Below, piece after piece: positions 7,650 through 18,900 of a stretch of DNA of 34,647 nt. The translations under genes were made by a program, and so were the position numbers. How positions within the stretch are numbered: the stretch's first letter is position 1; each line of letters starts with the position of its first letter. The stretch spans positions 1-34,647 of the forward strand of contig JALETK010000094.1 of the NCBI GenBank assembly GCA_022781505.1, written 5' to 3'. The notes under the pieces are model-generated. The model ran no database searches, had not been told where the DNA came from, and saw nothing but the letters and a program-made list of their open reading frames with translations. This DNA is from Clostridiales bacterium (lineage in GTDB: Bacteria; Bacillota; Clostridia; Oscillospirales; Oscillospiraceae).

Positions 7650-10600
7650 AGTGCTGACCCCCGCCCAGCGGGCGGCGGTGGAGAACCGGGGCGGCCCCCT
7701 TCTGGTGTCGGCGGCTGCGGGCTCCGGCAAGACCAAGGTGCTGGTGGATCGCCTCCTGGAGTACCTGACCCAGGAGGAGAACCCGGCCAACATCGATGAC
7801 TTTCTGATGATCACCTACACCAAGGCGGCGGCCTCGGAGCTCCGGGGGAAGATTGCCGCCAAGCTCACGGAGCGGCTGTCCCGGGAGCCGGAAAACCGGC
7901 ACCTGCAGCAGCAGATTCAGCGGCTGTACCTGGCGAAAATCTCCACGGTTCATTCCTTCTGCGCCGATTTGCTCCGGGAGTACGCCTTTGCCCTGGAGCT
8001 CCCCGGGGACATGCGGGTGGCGGACGAGCCGGAGTGCGCCGACCTCCGGAGCATTGCCATGGAGGCGGTTTTGGAGGAGGCCTACGGAACCATCGGGGAG
8101 AATCCCGCCCTCCAGGCCTTTGTGGACACCCAGGGCTTCGGCCGGGACGACCGGGCGGTGCCGGAGCTGGTGGGGGCCATTTATGACAGCGCCCGGTGCC
8201 ATGTGCGCCCCCAGGCCTGGCTGGAGCGCTGCGTCACCCAGGGAGACACCCGGGGCCTCCGGGATGCGGGGGAGACCGTCTGGGGAGCCTACCTCATTGA
8301 CCGGCTCCACTGCTACATCGACGGCCAGACGGAGAGTATGGAGGAGGCCCTGCGCCTGGCCCGGGAGCAGGAGGATCTGGGGCCCAAATACGGCCCCACC
8401 CTGGAGGAAAACCTCCGGCAGCTCCGGGCCCTCCGGGCCTGCGGCACCTGGGATGAAATTCACGAAAACCGGATTCAGGACTTCGGACGGCTGAAGGTCA
8501 TCCGGAACCCCATCGACCCGGAGGCCGCCCAGCGGATCAAGGCCATCCGCAAGGGGGCCTACGAGGGAATCAAGGCCCGGCAGGCCCCCTTTGCCACGGC
8601 CTCCGGGAAGCTCCTGGAGGATCTGGAGGCGGGGAGCTTGGCGGTGCAGGGCCTGGTGCACCTGGTGACCGCCTTTGGGGAGCGCTACCGGAGGGAGAAG
8701 GAGCGCCGCCGGGTGCTGGACTTCGGCGACCTGGAGCACCGAACCCTGGAGCTCCTCCTGGGGAAAAACTGCACCGGCCCCACCCGGGCGGCCCGGGAGG
8801 TGGGCAGCCGGTTCCGGGAGGTGATGGTGGACGAGTATCAGGACACCAACGAGGTGCAGGACCGGATTTTCTCCGCTCTGACGGGGGAGCGGGGGAACCT
8901 CTTTTTGGTGGGCGACGTGAAGCAGTCCATCTACCGCTTCCGCCTGGCGGACCCTGGCATCTTCCTGGAGAAGTACCGGACCTTCCTCCCGGCGGAAAGG
9001 GCCAAGCCGGGCCAGGGGCGGAAAATCCTCCTGTCGGAGAACTTCCGCTCCGGGCCGGAGGTGCTGGAGGCGGCCAACGAAGTGTTCCGGTGCACCATGT
9101 GCCCCCAGGTGGGCGGCCTCTACTACAGCGCCGAGGAGGCCCTGCGTCCCGGCATCCCCAGAAGCCCCCTGCCCCAGAGCGCCGTGGAGCTCCACTGCAT
9201 TGAGTTGGAGGACACGGTGAAAAAGTACGAGGCGGAGGCCCGCTTTGTGGCCTGGCGCATTCGGGAGCTTCTGGAGGCCCCGGCCATGGTTCGGGCGGGG
9301 GAGGGACTGCGGCCGGTGGAGCCGGGGGACGTGGTGATTCTCCTCCGGTCTCCCGGCACCAGCGCCCAGTATTACCTGGATGCCCTCCGGGCCCAGGGCA
9401 TTCCCGCCGCCACGGACGCCGGGGGGAGCATTCTCACCACCGGCGAGATTTCCGTGCTCCGGAGCCTCCTCCAGGTGCTGGACAATCCCCTTCAGGACAT
9501 CCCCCTGGAGGCGGTGCTGGCCAGTCCGGTGTTCGGCTTCACGGCGGATCACCTGGGAGCCATGCGGGCAGGGCACAAGGAGGGTCCCCTCTTTGAGGCC
9601 CTGGCTGCTGCTGCCCGGGGCGGGGACTCCCAGGCGGCGGACTTCCTGACTCTCACGGAGGCTCTGCGGCAGACCGCCCGGCTGGAGACCCTGACCCGGC
9701 TTCTGGAGGAGATTTACGCCAGAACCCACCTGGTCTCCGTCTTCGCAGCCATGGAGGGTGGCCCCAACCGGAAGCGGAACCTGGAGTTCTTCTTTGAAAC
9801 CGCCGCCGCCTTTGAGCAGGGGGGACGGCGGGATCTTCCCCAGTTTCTGGAGCATCTGAACCGGCTGGAGGAGCGGGGCCTCCGTCCGGAGGACGGGGCC
9901 GGAGCGGCCAACGCCGTGAGCATCCTGAGCATCCATAAGTCCAAGGGCCTGGAGTACCCGGTGGTGTTTCTCAGCAACCTCTCCGGACGGTTCAACCGGG
10001 AGGATCTCCGGCCCAATCTCCTGGTGGACCCGGAGCTGGGCATCGGCTGCAGCGCCCTGGATCAGGAGAATCGCTGCCGGTATCCCACTCTGGCCAAGCT
10101 GGCCATCGCCCGGAGAACCCAGGAGGAGAACGTGTCCGAGGAGCTGCGGGTGCTGTATGTGGCCATGACCCGGGCCAAAGACATGCTCATTATGACCTAC
10201 GCCTCCAAATATCTCCGGAAGCGTCTGGAGGAGCTGGCGAGCCGACTGTCCCCCCGGGAGAATTTCGCCCTGTCCCAGGAGGCGGACTGTCCCGGCCACT
10301 GGGTGCTCATGGCGGCCATGCTCCGCACGGAGGCCGGGGAGCTGTTCCAGGTGGGAGGCCGCCCCGCCGAGACCCGGGTGAGCGAGTACCCCTGGAGAAT
10401 CTGCTGCCACACCTGGGCCCCCGGGGAGGAGGCGGCGTCCCAGGCGGCGGAGCTGCCGGAGCCGGTGGAGCTGCCCCCGGAGGAGCCCCTCCAGGCGCTG
10501 CTGTCCTTCCGCTATCCCCACGGGGCGGCGGTCAAGGCTCCCTCCAAGGTGACGGCCACCCAGCTGAAGGGCCGGGAGCTGGATGAGGAGGCGGCGGAGG

Positions 10601-11211
10601 GAAGCCTCCAGCCCCGGCCCGGGAACGGAGGCCGGTGGAAGGTGCCGGACTTCATCGCCCCGGGAAGCCCGGAGGGCCGGGAAATCGGCACGGCCACCCA
10701 CCTGGCCATGCAGTTCATCCGGTACGAGGCCTGCACCGGCGAGAGCGCCGTGGAGGCGGAGCTGAAGCGGCTCCGGGAGGCGGATTTCCTCACGGAGCGT
10801 CAGGCCCAGGCGGTGAACCGGCAGTGGATTCTCCGCTTCTTCGGGACGGAGCTGGGAAAGCGCCTGGCCTCTGGGCGTGAGCAGGTGCTCCGGGAGTTTA
10901 AGTTCTCCCTTTTGGAGGACGGAAGCCTCCTGGAGCCGGAGCTCCGGGGGGAGAAGCTGCTTTTCCAGGGCGTGGTGGATTGCTGCCTCATGGAGGCCGA
11001 CGGCCTCACGGTGCTGGACTTCAAGACCGACCGGGTTCGCCCGGGCGAGGAGCCCGACGCGGCCCGGCGTTACGCCCCCCAGGTTCTGGCCTACGGCAGA
11101 GCCCTGGAGCGGATTTTTGAAAAACCGGTGAAGGCCCTCCTTCTGTACTTTTTCCGGACAGGAGCGCTGATTCCGGTTTCCGACGACTCCGGCATGGCCA
11201 AAACACTGTAA
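7639..11211 (+). CDS. addA: AddA subunit of the AddAB helicase-nuclease
   Basis: A 1190-aa UvrD/Rep-type superfamily 1 helicase with a C-terminal RecB-type nuclease. Motifs in order: the Q-motif region LTPAQRAAVENRGGPLLVSA, Walker A AAAGSGKT (25-32), VHSFCADLLREY, Walker B VDEYQDTN (397-404), LVGDVKQSIYRFRLADPGIF (motif III), SIHKSKGLEYPVVFLS (motif V, from about 764), LRVLYVAMTRAKD (motif VI, about 836-848) and the nuclease motif LDFKTDRV (D1127, K1129). All helicase motifs look intact, so AddA is probably the only motor of the complex here. The start is ATG 7639, behind AGGAGATCC and inside the addB 3' end, indicating coupled, equimolar translation. The length is normal. No T-rich terminator follows; a palindromic element comes 57 bases later. 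Confidence 0.96.
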   Translation: MASEVLTPAQRAAVENRGGPLLVSAAAGSGKTKVLVDRLLEYLTQEENPANIDDFLMITYTKAAASELRGKIAAKLTERLSREPENRHLQQQIQRLYLAKISTVHSFCADLLREYAFALELPGDMRVADEPECADLRSIAMEAVLEEAYGTIGENPALQAFVDTQGFGRDDRAVPELVGAIYDSARCHVRPQAWLERCVTQGDTRGLRDAGETVWGAYLIDRLHCYIDGQTESMEEALRLAREQEDLGPKYGPTLEENLRQLRALRACGTWDEIHENRIQDFGRLKVIRNPIDPEAAQRIKAIRKGAYEGIKARQAPFATASGKLLEDLEAGSLAVQGLVHLVTAFGERYRREKERRRVLDFGDLEHRTLELLLGKNCTGPTRAAREVGSRFREVMVDEYQDTNEVQDRIFSALTGERGNLFLVGDVKQSIYRFRLADPGIFLEKYRTFLPAERAKPGQGRKILLSENFRSGPEVLEAANEVFRCTMCPQVGGLYYSAEEALRPGIPRSPLPQSAVELHCIELEDTVKKYEAEARFVAWRIRELLEAPAMVRAGEGLRPVEPGDVVILLRSPGTSAQYYLDALRAQGIPAATDAGGSILTTGEISVLRSLLQVLDNPLQDIPLEAVLASPVFGFTADHLGAMRAGHKEGPLFEALAAAARGGDSQAADFLTLTEALRQTARLETLTRLLEEIYARTHLVSVFAAMEGGPNRKRNLEFFFETAAAFEQGGRRDLPQFLEHLNRLEERGLRPEDGAGAANAVSILSIHKSKGLEYPVVFLSNLSGRFNREDLRPNLLVDPELGIGCSALDQENRCRYPTLAKLAIARRTQEENVSEELRVLYVAMTRAKDMLIMTYASKYLRKRLEELASRLSPRENFALSQEADCPGHWVLMAAMLRTEAGELFQVGGRPAETRVSEYPWRICCHTWAPGEEAASQAAELPEPVELPPEEPLQALLSFRYPHGAAVKAPSKVTATQLKGRELDEEAAEGSLQPRPGNGGRWKVPDFIAPGSPEGREIGTATHLAMQFIRYEACTGESAVEAELKRLREADFLTERQAQAVNRQWILRFFGTELGKRLASGREQVLREFKFSLLEDGSLLEPELRGEKLLFQGVVDCCLMEADGLTVLDFKTDRVRPGEEPDAARRYAPQVLAYGRALERIFEKPVKALLLYFFRTGALIPVSDDSGMAKTL

Positions 11212-11222
11212 CGCCCACCGGG

Positions 11223-11348
11223 GCCAATGTCACGAGCTTAAGGGAAAATCCCGTATTCAGTGCCGTTGTAGGGGAGGGTCATGCCCCTCCCCTACAGACA
11301 CACCACCAAACCTGCCCTACCATGCACGCTTAAGTTCGTGACAGTGGC
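11223..11348. mobile_element. 126-bp element with terminal inverted repeats (MITE-like)
   Basis: The ends are 20-base inverted repeats matching at 18 of 20 positions: 11223-11242 (containing TGTCACGAGCTTAAG) and 11329-11348 (containing CTTAAGTTCGTGACA). A near-perfect 28-base palindrome sits inside at 11268-11295 (arm GTAGGGGAGGG). It has no coding capacity. The same palindrome, flanked by different inverted repeats, occurs at 19775-19802. Its size and structure suit a non-autonomous mobile element, but it could instead serve as a terminator or RNA hairpin after addA. No flanking target duplication is obvious. Confidence 0.6.
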
Positions 11349-11439
11349 TGTTGACAGGGGTGTTTGAATAATTCTGTATTTTGCAGCGCTTTGGTTTGCC
11401 ACATTGGGAAAAACCGGATGTTTTTCCCTGGGGATGCCC

Positions 11440-11468
11440 TTGAAAAACCTTCCGGCCTGTGATATAAA
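11440..11468 (+). promoter_or_regulatory. Promoter of the winged-helix regulator gene
   Basis: TTGAAA (11440-11445) and TATAAA (11463-11468) have the ideal 17-base spacing. The predicted start near 11475 excludes translation starts further upstream and supports GTG 11503. Confidence 0.7.
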
Positions 11469-11502
11469 AAAGAAAATACGCTTTTTTAAGGGAGACGGAG
11501 CT

Positions 11503-12588
11503 GTGGATGTATTTGTGACGGAGCGGCCGCACATGCTGTATGAGACGGTGGAGCTGCTGTATGCCTATGTAAACGGAATCCCTGCGGGGTCGCTGACAGA
11601 GAACGGGCCCTACTGCCTGCCGGTGGACGCGGTGCAGAGCATAATGGAGCGTGCCTGTGAGGATGTATCCCGGGATGATCCGGCAGTGCGGTATTACTTT
11701 GGAAGGTATTTGTTTTCCCAGGAGCCGGAGCGGGCCACCTGCATTGCCCGGAACCTGGCCTATAACATTATGGATGTCTCCGCAGGAACCATAGCGGGGG
11801 ACTGTGAGCAGCTCCGCCGCGCCAGGCAGCAGCAGCTTCTTTTTAACCGGGACCGGTGCACGGCCATTGACGAATACCGGCTTTTGTACATGGAGAACTG
11901 CGACGGCGGATTTGTTCCCCTGGCCCAGGACATTGCCAAGCTGGGTCTGGGTGCGGAGTACAGCCAGATGCTTCTGGAGCAATTCTCCGGCTATGACCGG
12001 GCGATTGAGCGCTTGGAGGCCATGTTGACGCCGGTTGCCGCCAAGCTGGAGCCTCTGCTGCAGCCCTGGGCAGAGCAGGCGCAGCCGCTGGCGGAGGCCT
12101 GGCGGGCATACTATCTTCAGCCTGATTTTGAAGAAAAATGGAAAAAGCGGGTGCGCTTCAGCGAGGCACAAAAGCCGCTGAAGACCATCCGCATTCAACT
12201 TCGATATCTGCATCCCAAGGCAGGCCCCGGCACCTTGAGCGAAGGGGCGCAGGTTGCGTTCCTCCACACAGGCGTGGCGGTTCCTGTGGAGCAGCGGGAG
12301 ACGGACAGCTTCGAGCCCTGGGAATTTCAAGCCCTGCGGCTGCTGGGGAGCGAGGCACGGATGCGGATGCTCCGGGCCATGCTGGACAAGCCCATGTCTG
12401 CCCGGGAGTTGACCCAGATGCTGGATTTGCACCTGGGCGTGGTGGGCAGGGACATTGGCAATCTGTTCAACGCGAAGCTCCTCACCATTGAGGTGGTCAA
12501 TGGCCGCAGCCGTTACCGCACCAACGTAGAGTCTCTGTCCATTCTGGCAAAGCATCTCACCCAGCTGGAGAAATTTGAACTGTTTTGA
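11503..12588 (+). CDS. Winged-helix (ArsR-like) transcriptional regulator with a long N-terminal domain
   Basis: A 361-aa protein. The last ~80 residues (about 275-350) look like a winged helix-turn-helix of the ArsR/HTH_5 type: FQALRLLGSEARMRMLRAML, then SARELTQMLDLHLGVVGRDIGNLFNAKLLTI as helix-turn-helix, then a wing (VVNGRSRYRT). The first ~270 residues are mainly helical and have no motif I recognise; they may sense a ligand or mediate dimer contacts. No metal-binding Cys pair typical of metal-sensing ArsR proteins is seen in the recognition helix. The start is GTG 11503, 8 bases after GGGAG and just downstream of a strong promoter. It is a single-gene unit with a strong terminator. The target is unknown; the large surface protease next door is a possible one. 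Confidence 0.75.
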   Translation: MDVFVTERPHMLYETVELLYAYVNGIPAGSLTENGPYCLPVDAVQSIMERACEDVSRDDPAVRYYFGRYLFSQEPERATCIARNLAYNIMDVSAGTIAGDCEQLRRARQQQLLFNRDRCTAIDEYRLLYMENCDGGFVPLAQDIAKLGLGAEYSQMLLEQFSGYDRAIERLEAMLTPVAAKLEPLLQPWAEQAQPLAEAWRAYYLQPDFEEKWKKRVRFSEAQKPLKTIRIQLRYLHPKAGPGTLSEGAQVAFLHTGVAVPVEQRETDSFEPWEFQALRLLGSEARMRMLRAMLDKPMSARELTQMLDLHLGVVGRDIGNLFNAKLLTIEVVNGRSRYRTNVESLSILAKHLTQLEKFELF

Positions 12589-12611
12589 ACGGAAGCAACG
12601 ATTCCGACGAA

Positions 12612-12659
12612 TGTCCCACAAAGAGCCGGTGAAGCCCGGCTCTTTGTGGGACATTTTTT
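12612..12659 (+). terminator. Strong rho-independent terminator after the regulator gene
   Basis: A perfect 18-bp stem (12612-12629 with 12636-12653, arm TGTCCCACAAAGAGCCGG), a 6-base loop and six T. Confidence 0.97.
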
Positions 12660-12756
12660 ACCGGCTGCAAAAAATGTGAATAGAAGCTCCCAATAAATGA
12701 GGCTTCTGCAACCTGGTATGGCAATTTTTATTTAAAGCAAAAATCAAAAAAAGGGG

Positions 12757-12785
12757 TTGCAAAATCGAATACGGTATGTTAAAAT
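12757..12785 (+). promoter_or_regulatory. Promoter of the large surface protease gene
   Basis: TTGCAA (12757-12762) and TAAAAT (12780-12785) are 17 bases apart, in an AT-rich stretch unlike its surroundings. Transcription would begin near 12792, leaving a leader of about 175 bases. Confidence 0.7.
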
Positions 12786-12791
12786 TCCAAG

Positions 12792-12967
12792 CAAGGTGTT
12801 CTCGATAATGAGAACAAAAAGGAATGTTGCGAGAACGAGGAAATGCACCGGTGAGACAATGAATGACATCGGAAAGGAAATGCAGCTTGTATATCTGTCG
12901 CAGAGGTGCTGCGTGGATATAAATCTGCCGGATGATCCGGCAAATAAACAGAAAAAGGAGAACGAGT
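12792..12967 (+). promoter_or_regulatory. Structured 5' leader of the surface protease gene
   Basis: GTTCTCG (12798-12804) can pair either with GAGAAC (12810-12815) or with CGAGAAC (12830-12836), two mutually exclusive hairpins. A palindrome TGCCGGATGATCCGGCA (12926-12942) lies just before the AAAAGGAG ribosome-binding site. I compared it mentally with cyclic-di-GMP and other common riboswitch cores and saw no match. Confidence 0.4.
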
Positions 12968-15900
12968 ATGAAGAAGCACAATCTGCCATCCCGTATGCTT
13001 TCTTTCCTGCTGGCTTTCGCAATGCTGCTGGGCTTTGCGGTGCCCCTCCGCGCTGCGGAAGAGGGGGCGGAAGTCAGCTTTCAGGAGGTGGAGAACAGCA
13101 AGGTCTCCGGCAGCCTCCTGGAGGAGGTTCCGGAGGAGGAAACGGATGCTCCGGTATACAGGGACACGGACGTGGTTCGTGTATCCATTTTCCTGGAGCG
13201 GGCGTCCACACTGGACGCAGGCTATTCCACCCAGAATATCGCCCGGAATGCCGCTGCCATGTCCTATCGGGACGGGCTGAAGCTGGTTCAGAAGGCCATG
13301 ACTGCCTCCATTGAGCGGGCTACCGGCGAGGAGCTGGATGTCCAGTGGAACCTGACCCTGGCGGCCAACGCCATTTCCGCCAATGTGGAATATGGTCAGA
13401 TTGCCACCATCGAGCAGGTTCCCGGCGTGGAGAAGGTGGTTCTGGAGACCCGCTATGAGCCCCAGGAAGACGCCCCCGGCGAGGCTGCGGAGCCCAACAT
13501 GACGGTTTCTACCCAGATGACCGGCGCCAATATGGCCTGGGAGTCCGGCTATACCGGCGCGGGCATGAGAATCGCCATCATTGATACGGGCCTGGACATC
13601 AAGCACCAGTCCGTGGATACCGGCGCATTCCGGTATGCCCTGGAGGAAAACGCCAGGGAGGCGGGCATGACCTACGATGCCTATGCCGCCTCCCTGAACC
13701 TTCTGGACAAAGCCCAGATTGCCGCCGTGTTGGATGAGCTCCATGTCACCCAGCGGGGCAGCTTTACGGCGGACGAGCTCTACATCAGCGAGAAGCTGCC
13801 CTTCGGCTTCAGTTATGTGGACAATGATCTGGACGTAACCCATGAGAACGACTCCATGACGGAGCATGGTTCTCATGTTGGAGGCATTGCCGCTGCCAAC
13901 CGGTTCATCCCGAAGGATGGGGAATACGTCTCCGCTGCCCAGGCAGTGGGCGTTGTGGGCAATGCGCCCGATGCCCAGATTCTGGTCATGAAGGTCTTTG
14001 GCAACAATGGCGGCGCATATGATTCGGACTACATGGTGGCTATTGAGGATGCCATGATGCTGGGCTGTGATTCCGTGAACCTGTCTCTGGGTTCCGCCAA
14101 TCCCGGCAGCTCCATTTATTTCGGCAGCTATGGCGAGACGCTGGAAGCCATCACCGAGAGCGACACCGTGGTGTCCATCTCCATGGGCAACAGCGGCACC
14201 TGGGCTGAGCACGCCAGAAACACCACGGGTCTGCCCTATGTGGATTATGTGAATTTCCATACCGGCGGCTCTCCCGGTAGCTATACCACCCCCTTGACCG
14301 TGGCCTCCGTGGACAATGATGGCGCGGTGAGCAATGTCTTTGAGATCAGTGGCCGGAAGTTCAACTACAGTGAGACCGGCGAATTCAACAAAAAGCTGGT
14401 GTCCCTGGATACCTCTGCCGACAAGTCCGGCACGGAGTATGATTATGTTCTCCTGGACGCCATTGGCAAGAGCAGCGACTACCAGGGGATTGACGTAGAG
14501 GGCAAGGTGGTCTTTGTCAGCCGTGGGGAGACGACCTTTGTTGACAAGGTCCGTGAGGCCAGCTACAAAGGCGCCAGGGCCCTGGTGGTGTATAACAACG
14601 AGCCGGGCAGCATCCTCATGGATCTGAGCGACTATTATGGCTCTCTGCCTGCCGTGTCCATCACCCAGGAGGACGGCCAGTGGATTAAAGAGCAGTCCGC
14701 CAGTGCCCAGACGGAGGAGGGTGTGACCTACTACACCGGGAAAATCCTCATTGACCAGTCTGTTGCCACCATTTACAACGGCTCGGAGTATCTCATTATG
14801 AGCTCCTTCTCTTCCTGGGGCGTGCCCGGGGATCTGAGCCTGAAGCCGGAGATTACTGCCCCCGGCGGCAACATCTGCTCCATCAACGGCACCCATTCCA
14901 CCGGCTACACCCTTGCCGGCGGCACAAATCAGTATGAGGTTATGAGCGGTACATCCATGGCTGCCCCTCAGGTGACCGGCATTGCCGCTCTGGTGCTCCA
15001 GGCAATCGGGCAGCGGGGGCTCTCTCAGGACGGCCTCACGGATCGCGCCCTGGCCCAGAGCCTTATGATGTCTACGGCCACGCCCTTGAAGGATGCCAAC
15101 GGCAATTATTATTCCCTCTTGCGGCAGGGCGCCGGTATGGTGAACGCCTCCGCCGCCACCGGTGCGAACTCCTATGTTCTGGTGAAGGGCCAGGAGGACG
15201 GCAAGGTTAAGGCCGAGCTGGGCGATGACCCGGAGCGGGAGGGAGTGTATACCTTCTCCTTTACGCTGAACAATCTGGAGGATGCAGAGAAGCGCTTCGT
15301 CCTCTCTGCAGAGCTGTTCACCCAGGCTGTGGTGGAGGGCTATGCCAACAGCAGACAAAATGAGGATGAGACTGCGCTGTTCCAGTCCGTCTCCACCGTG
15401 CCCCTCATGGCTATGGCCACCTGGTCTGCCGATGGGCAGCTGGTGAACAATGCCGGGGTCTCTGACAATTGGGACTTTAACGGTGACGGCAAGACGGATG
15501 CCGATGACGCCCAGACGATCCTGGACTTTACCACCGGCGTTCGGGATGCCATTGAAAATGAAGCCTACGCCGATCTGAACGGCGACGGCAAGATCGATAC
15601 CTACGATGTCCATGTCCTTCTGAACCGGTTGGGACGGGACAACATCACCCTTCCCGCAGGGGGTTCTGTGGAGATCACCGTGACCCTCCGCCTGACCGAT
15701 GCCCAGAAGCAGGAGCTGGATGCCCTTTGCACCGGCGGTGCTTTTATCCAGGGCTTTGTCTATGTCAATGCTCTGGGGGATGCCGAGGGCGTCCTGGGTA
15801 CCAGCCACTCCATCCCCATGCTGTCCTATTACGGAAGCTGGACGGACAGCTCTATGTACGATGTGGGCAGCTATCAGGAGTTCAGCAGCGGCGATGAGAT

Positions 15901-18900
15901 CCGCGCTACATATCTGGGCAATGAGGGCAGCAATACCTTCGCCGTGATCTATGGCGACGAGGAGGAAACCAGCTACTACTTCGGAGGCAACCCAATGCTG
16001 CCCGATGAGATCTACATGCCCCAGCGCAATGCCATCAATAGTGAGCGGGGTGATATGATCAGCTATGCCCGGATTTCTCCCATCCGGAACGCGATTGACT
16101 CCCGCTTCCTGGTCACACAGGATGAAAAGACCCTGTATGAGTCAACCTTTGGCCCTGTTGACGGCGCTTTCTACTATGTCAATGGCTATTCCTGGCAGAA
16201 TACCACGGCCAATCTCCGCATGAACTGGAAGCCCACCGGCTTTGCCGAAGGAGAGCGCTTTGAGATCGGCATTGATCTGGCCCCCGAGCTGTACCTCCAT
16301 GGCGACAGGGTGGATTGGGACGCCCTGGGCGAGGGCGCGAAGCTGCGGGTTCCCGTGTGCATCGACAACACCGACCCCATCCTGGAGGGCATTTCCTTGG
16401 ATCTGATGAGCAACACCCTGGTGATCACCGCCAGCGATAACCAGTATGTGTCCGCTGCTGTCCTCTACAATTCCACCGGCACCAAGGCGCTGGCCTATAC
16501 GGGAGCCGTGCAGGACGCCGTGCCGGGGGAGACCTATGATTATGTTCTGGACTTGACTGGCGTCAGCGGCAAGAAGTTCCTGGTACAGGTCTCTGACTAC
16601 GCACTGAATACCGTTACTTATATGGTGGAGCTGCAAGTCGGCGAGGCACAGCCTGTGCCGGAAGTGATGATTTTCGCTCTGGACGAAAGCGCCTGGCTGA
16701 CCTTTGACCTGTTCCGCTATGATCCCTACGGCATTCAGACCGTTGCGGACGTATCCAATACCATCATTGCCGCCTCCGCTGTGAACCAGTTGGTCTACAT
16801 GGCCACGGACAAGGCCCAGCTTTATGTGGCTCCTCTGGAGGATCTGAGCGACATGGTGTATGTGAGCCAGTTGCCTGCCCTTGTGCTGGATATGGCTTAT
16901 AACCCCACCAACGGAACGCTCTATGGCATTACCGAGAACAACGACCTGATTGAAATCGACCAGATTCTGGGCGATACCACCACCATTGGCCGTGTGACCA
17001 TCCCCACCAACACCCTGGCCGTGGATCCTGATGGAAATTTCTATTGCAACTACCTGGATCGGGGCTTGGTGTTCACCTTCAACCTGGACAATGTGGTAAA
17101 CGGCGTTATTATGGCCAACTATTTCCTCCGTTCCAGCCTTTCGGACACCCAGGAGGGCGGCACGGTGACCCACAGCATGGAGTGGAACCCCAATACCGGC
17201 AAGCTTTACTGGTTCGGCTCTTATCAGTTTGAGTGGTTCGGTATGCCCCAGGGCTATGGCTTCTTCTTTGAAATCGATACGGAAAACGCCACCTTTGAGC
17301 GGTACAATCCGCCCCGCTACAGCACCGGCGCTCTCGTCATCACGGAGCAATCCAAGAGCGGCAGCACCGCACCTACGGATCAGGTTACGGATGTGCAGGT
17401 TTCCTGCAGCGCCATGACCATCCACCGGGGGCTGACCCGGGATTTGGATGCCTCCGTCCGTCCCTGGTTTACCACCGACCGCACGGTTACCTGGTCCAGC
17501 TCCGATGAGAACATCGCGGTGGTGGATCAAAACGGTTTGGTGACCGCTGTTGATGCGGGCACCTGCGAGATCCGCGCCACGTCCAATTTGGACCCCACCA
17601 AGGTGGGCGTCTGCACCGTCACCGTAGACATGGTGGATTTGAAGCTGGAGGGTGTTCTGAAGGATGCGGAGGGCAAAACCAAGCTCTTTACCTGGGACCT
17701 GGCGGGCAGCAAGACCTGGCAGGCAGGCTTGGAGCTGGAGACCGCCATCAACTCCGTGACCAGTGACGGCAACAACACCTTGTTCCTCAACGATGCCGTA
17801 ACCGATCCCGGCAAGATTTACGAGATTGATAAGGCCACCGGAGAAATCCGCAATACCTATGAGAACTATGCGGAAGAGGCCCTGTGGGATATGGTGTACA
17901 GTGCCTATACCTCCACTGCCGATGCGCCGAAGATCGGCGGCGTGTGGAAGTGGATCTTCATGGTTCCCGCGGCACCTGAGGAGATTGGCGTCAATTACTT
18001 CAATCTGCAAAACTCCACCGCTCCGCTCTTCGGTGTCACCTCCCTGGGCTATGAGGAGATCGAGGATGTGTACGGCAGCAAGCAGGACGCAGAGCACTTT
18101 GTCATGCTGGACGGTGATAAGGACATCATCGAGCTGTGGTGCTACCAGGTGGACGGAACCGTGAAGGCCACCTCCCGCGTCACGCCCACGGATTTGGACA
18201 TCACCTTCAGAATCTATGAGGATGAGAACAAACGATCCAGCCTGGTGTGCGATGAAGCTGGCAACCTTTACCTGTCCTTCTTCAACGGAAAGTCCAACGA
18301 TATTTACTCCCTGACCTACAGCGCCCAGGAGAACATCTATAAGAGTGAGCTCCTGACGAATATGGGCAGCGGCATTTGGCCCGCCGCCCTGTACAAGGTG
18401 GAGAGCGGCGCTGCTGTCCGCAATGGCGACGTGGTTACTCCCCAGAGCGAGGGCGCTGTGACCCTCACGGCGGAGACCGCTTCCATGGAAGCGCTTATGG
18501 ACGCCGTGGAGGAAAATTCCACTCCCACCGGCAGCCTGAATGCCGCCACCGGCGCGGGCAGAACGCCCATGGAGCCCGCAGCGGTGGAGCATGAGACGGC
18601 CTGCGCCGATAAGACGGTTACCTTGAGCCTTACGGCCGACGATGTGACCACCAATGGCCTCGTGACCGTGGCCTATGATGCTTCCAAGCTCAGCCTGGCG
18701 GACAAGTCCGGCAAGGCCGATCTCAACAGCTTTGTGGACGGGGAGGGCCTTGTGACCTTCGGCTACGCCTACAAAGAGGGCGTCCCCGCCGGAACCGTTC
18801 TGGCGACCCTGACCTTTAAGGCGGAGTCCGACACCGAGGCTGCCTTTACCGTCACCAAGGTGCAGGAGAACGAGGCTTATCCCGGAACCGCTGAGAAAAT

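Noticed and set aside
4188..10701. Very long open frames on the minus strand opposite addB and addA (about 950 and 1140 codons)
   Set aside because: They are mirror frames of high-GC genes: rich in Gly, Pro, Arg, Leu and His, without domain patterns or ribosome-binding sites, while the plus-strand frames hold every AddA and AddB motif.
12792..12967. Cyclic-di-GMP or other known riboswitch before the surface protease
   Set aside because: The conserved cores of the classes I can recall are not present.
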